Part shown: piece after piece, positions 63,401 to 64,000 of the stretch
How positions within the stretch are numbered: position 1 is the stretch's first letter
Layout: every line of letters starts with the position of its first letter
Origin: Branchiostoma floridae
Lineage: Eukaryota; Chordata; Leptocardii; Amphioxiformes; Branchiostomatidae
Reading direction: 5' to 3'
Assembly: GCF_000003815.2 (NCBI RefSeq)
Contig: NC_049979.1
Span: 27,832,249 to 27,896,248 of the forward strand
DNA length: 64,000 bases
Notes under the pieces: model-generated
Told to the model about the DNA's origin: nothing
Databases searched by the model: none
Seen by the model: only the letters and a program-made list of their open reading frames with translations
Made by a program: the position numbers and the translations under genes

Positions 63401-63839
63401 CTGAGCAGCAACATTCCGCCAAAGGACGGAATGATGGATGCTGTCTAGAACATTGCAGTATAGACTAATTGTATTTTGCATGTCAATTTTTCAAATTGCA
63501 CGTAAAGTTTTTGTTAACTTGCAATTTTGCATGTAGCAAAAAAAAAAGTATTTTGATCCCTGACATGTAACGAAGGACATGCACTTGCCTCATCCGCACT
63601 TTCACTTTCCCCGAGCAATAGGACTAATGGACTTGTCTAAAATTGAAAACAAGCTAAATGCTAAAATCTTCTCTATGGTCACAACAATTCTGACTTTTTG
63701 CTAGTTAACAGATTATAAACATGAAATTTGAAACCTTTCATATGAAAGAGGAGAATAAAATCCACACTTACTACTGTCTGACCCTTTTTCTCTATCGAAC
63801 AGAGAAAACTTCAGCTCTTTTGTTCTTGTGCTGAGATCA
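54484..63839 (-). CDS. C2-domain protein resembling C2CD2/C2CD2L (TMEM24), C-terminal 400 residues
   Basis: Ten exons join in phase: 63772-63839, 62654-62778, 61869-62076, 60958-61056, 60345-60472, 59014-59061, 58872-58889 (18-nt microexon), 57863-58037, 56074-56127 and 54484-54764 (TAA). The first two encode the end of a C2-like sandwich ([29 protein letters not shown]). Then come [16 protein letters not shown], a Pro/Thr-rich linker ([16 protein letters not shown]), [29 protein letters not shown], and a Lys/Ser-rich tail with [13 protein letters not shown] and [19 protein letters not shown]. In vertebrate C2CD2L the C2 is preceded by an ER anchor and SMP lipid-transfer domain, and a polybasic tail binds the plasma membrane until PKC phosphorylates it; that function is inferred here. 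The N-terminal half lies beyond the window. The microexon and the exon at 59014 are the least certain. Confidence 0.85.
55557..56012. mobile_element. MITE with GGGTATCTCACTG ends, copy 1
   Basis: AAAGCGGGTATCTCACTGAA, CCTGTTGGCGGC at the left; GTCGCCAACAGGGGTA, GTCCAGTGAGATACCCTTTT at the right. It lies in the last intron of the C2-domain gene, with its right end 62 bp from exon 56074-56127. Confidence 0.8.
57356..57799. mobile_element. MITE with GGGTATCTCACTG ends, copy 2
   Basis: AAAGTGGGTGTCTCACTGGC, CCTGTTGGCGAC at the left; CCCAATGAGATACCCACTTT at the right. Shares TTCCCTTGC and CATGTTGG words with copy 1. It ends about 64 bp from the exon at 57863. Confidence 0.8.
58060..58270. mobile_element. 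CGCTAGTTCACC-family MITE
   Basis: TTAACACTCGTTCACCTTTA at the left; GGATATAGGTTATCCCGCC, AATAAATGTGAACTAC at the right. It starts about 23 bp upstream (minus-strand sense) of the exon at 57863-58037, beside its acceptor. Confidence 0.75.
58766..58840. repeat. ACAACAAAACAAAATCTAC tandem repeat
   Basis: Three units of about 27 bp, CAACAAAACAAAATCTACCA type, 30-100 bp downstream of the proposed 18-nt microexon on the minus strand. Confidence 0.8.
60580..60765. mobile_element. Diverged relative of the 14130 palindromic element
   Basis: AAATTCCACCAAATGCCATA, then GAGATATTTAGGTGTTCAA, and GAGAAGGCCTCTACA. The order corresponds to 14130-14290, but the right end is missing. Confidence 0.5.
61330..61440 (-). 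mobile_element. Possible tRNA-derived SINE head, copy 4
   Basis: On the minus strand TAGTCCAGTGGTTAACGGCC (A-box-like) and GAGTTTGATTCCAGC (B-box-like) are about 35 bp apart, as in a tRNA. The 3' part differs from the other SINE copies. Confidence 0.5.
61498..61848. mobile_element. CAGGG-ended word-repeat element (GTGCACCC type), copy 2
   Basis: 351 bp, CAGGGCTTGAAATACTGTGT to AAGTTTCGAGCCCTG, with perfect 5-bp duplication AATAT at 61493-61497 and 61849-61853. It is 20 bp from the exon ending at 61869. Confidence 0.85.
63040..63640. mobile_element. CTTGCCCG-type element interrupted by a second element
   Basis: CTGGCCCGATTGGGCAAGTA at the left; ACATGCACTTGCCTCATCCG, ACTTTCCCCGAGCAATAGGA and TAATGGACTTGTC at the right belong to the same family as 16072 and 47216. 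The middle is the 479-bp nested element. Confidence 0.7.
63084..63562. mobile_element. CAGGG-ended word-repeat element (CTTGCAA type), nested
   Basis: 479 bp, CAGGGTTCGAAATACACATA to TTTTGATCCCTG, with perfect duplication ACATG at 63079-63083 and 63563-63567. The ends repeat ACTTGCAATTTGCATG. The middle (63219-63375) matches the interior of the Mutator-like element. Confidence 0.8.
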
Positions 63840-63935
63840 CTGAAAAACAAAGAAAGAAAGAAGTTAGTACATCTGTAATTATAGGTAATACAAAAGAGCA
63901 TGAAATGTACTTTGGAATGTAGAGTTTGCATCACC

Positions 63936-63992
63936 TGTAGTGTCCGTACCCCCTGTATTGTCCGTACCACCTGTACTGTCCGTACGCTCTAG
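63936..63992. repeat. 18-bp tandem repeat at window edge
   Basis: Three units TGTAxTGTCCGTACCxCC. On the minus strand the period of six codons stays open and could read (WYGQYR)n. A potential donor GTGATG follows. Confidence 0.85.
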
Positions 63993-64000
63993 CATCCATT

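Overview
The window looks like nuclear DNA of an invertebrate chordate, most likely a lancelet (amphioxus, Branchiostoma). Every gene has introns with GT..AG boundaries. The recognisable proteins are close to vertebrate orthologues. The introns and spacers are packed with many small, low-copy inverted-repeat elements and tandem repeats, which is typical of amphioxus. The species call is inference. Four assembly gaps (runs of N) lie at 1200-1299, 28342-28891, 29632-29731 and 44138-44534.

Six protein genes were rebuilt by hand from exon phases. Minus strand: NAA30, catalytic subunit of N-terminal acetyltransferase C (first two coding exons, 162-2403). Plus strand: COA6, a cytochrome c oxidase assembly factor (3846-5626), divergent from NAA30. 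Minus strand: PEA15, a death-effector-domain protein (13253-19643). Minus strand: an ADF/cofilin whose start codon sits alone in its exon (34088-36872, with 5' non-coding exons up to about 39110). Minus strand: a 202-residue protein with a complete C1 zinc domain that I do not recognise (42951-48932). Minus strand: the C-terminal 400 residues of a C2-domain protein resembling C2CD2/C2CD2L (TMEM24), with a polybasic tail (54484-63839; its 5' end lies beyond the window). The genes are housekeeping or signalling genes. I see no operon-like or pathway relation between them.

Region by region: 1-6 kb holds NAA30 and COA6 with several palindromic elements in their introns. 6-13 kb is gene-free, with a 1.2 kb trinucleotide-rich satellite. 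13-20 kb is PEA15, with mobile elements very close to its exon 2. 20-34 kb has no convincing coding exon. It contains a nested transposon complex at 27.8-32.0 kb: two head-to-tail elements sharing termini and an 8-bp boundary word, one of them split by a 1025-bp Mutator-like element with a perfect 9-bp target duplication and a paralogous empty site. 34-39 kb is cofilin. 39-42.9 kb is repeats. 43-49 kb is the C1 gene, with a mariner-like element nested in a palindromic MITE. 49-54.5 kb is gene-free. 54.5-64 kb is the C2CD2L-like gene.

The most unusual non-genic signal is a dispersed class of short elements with CAGGG...CCCTG ends and 5-6 bp target duplications. Their interiors consist of one short word repeated in imperfect form, and each subgroup uses a different word.
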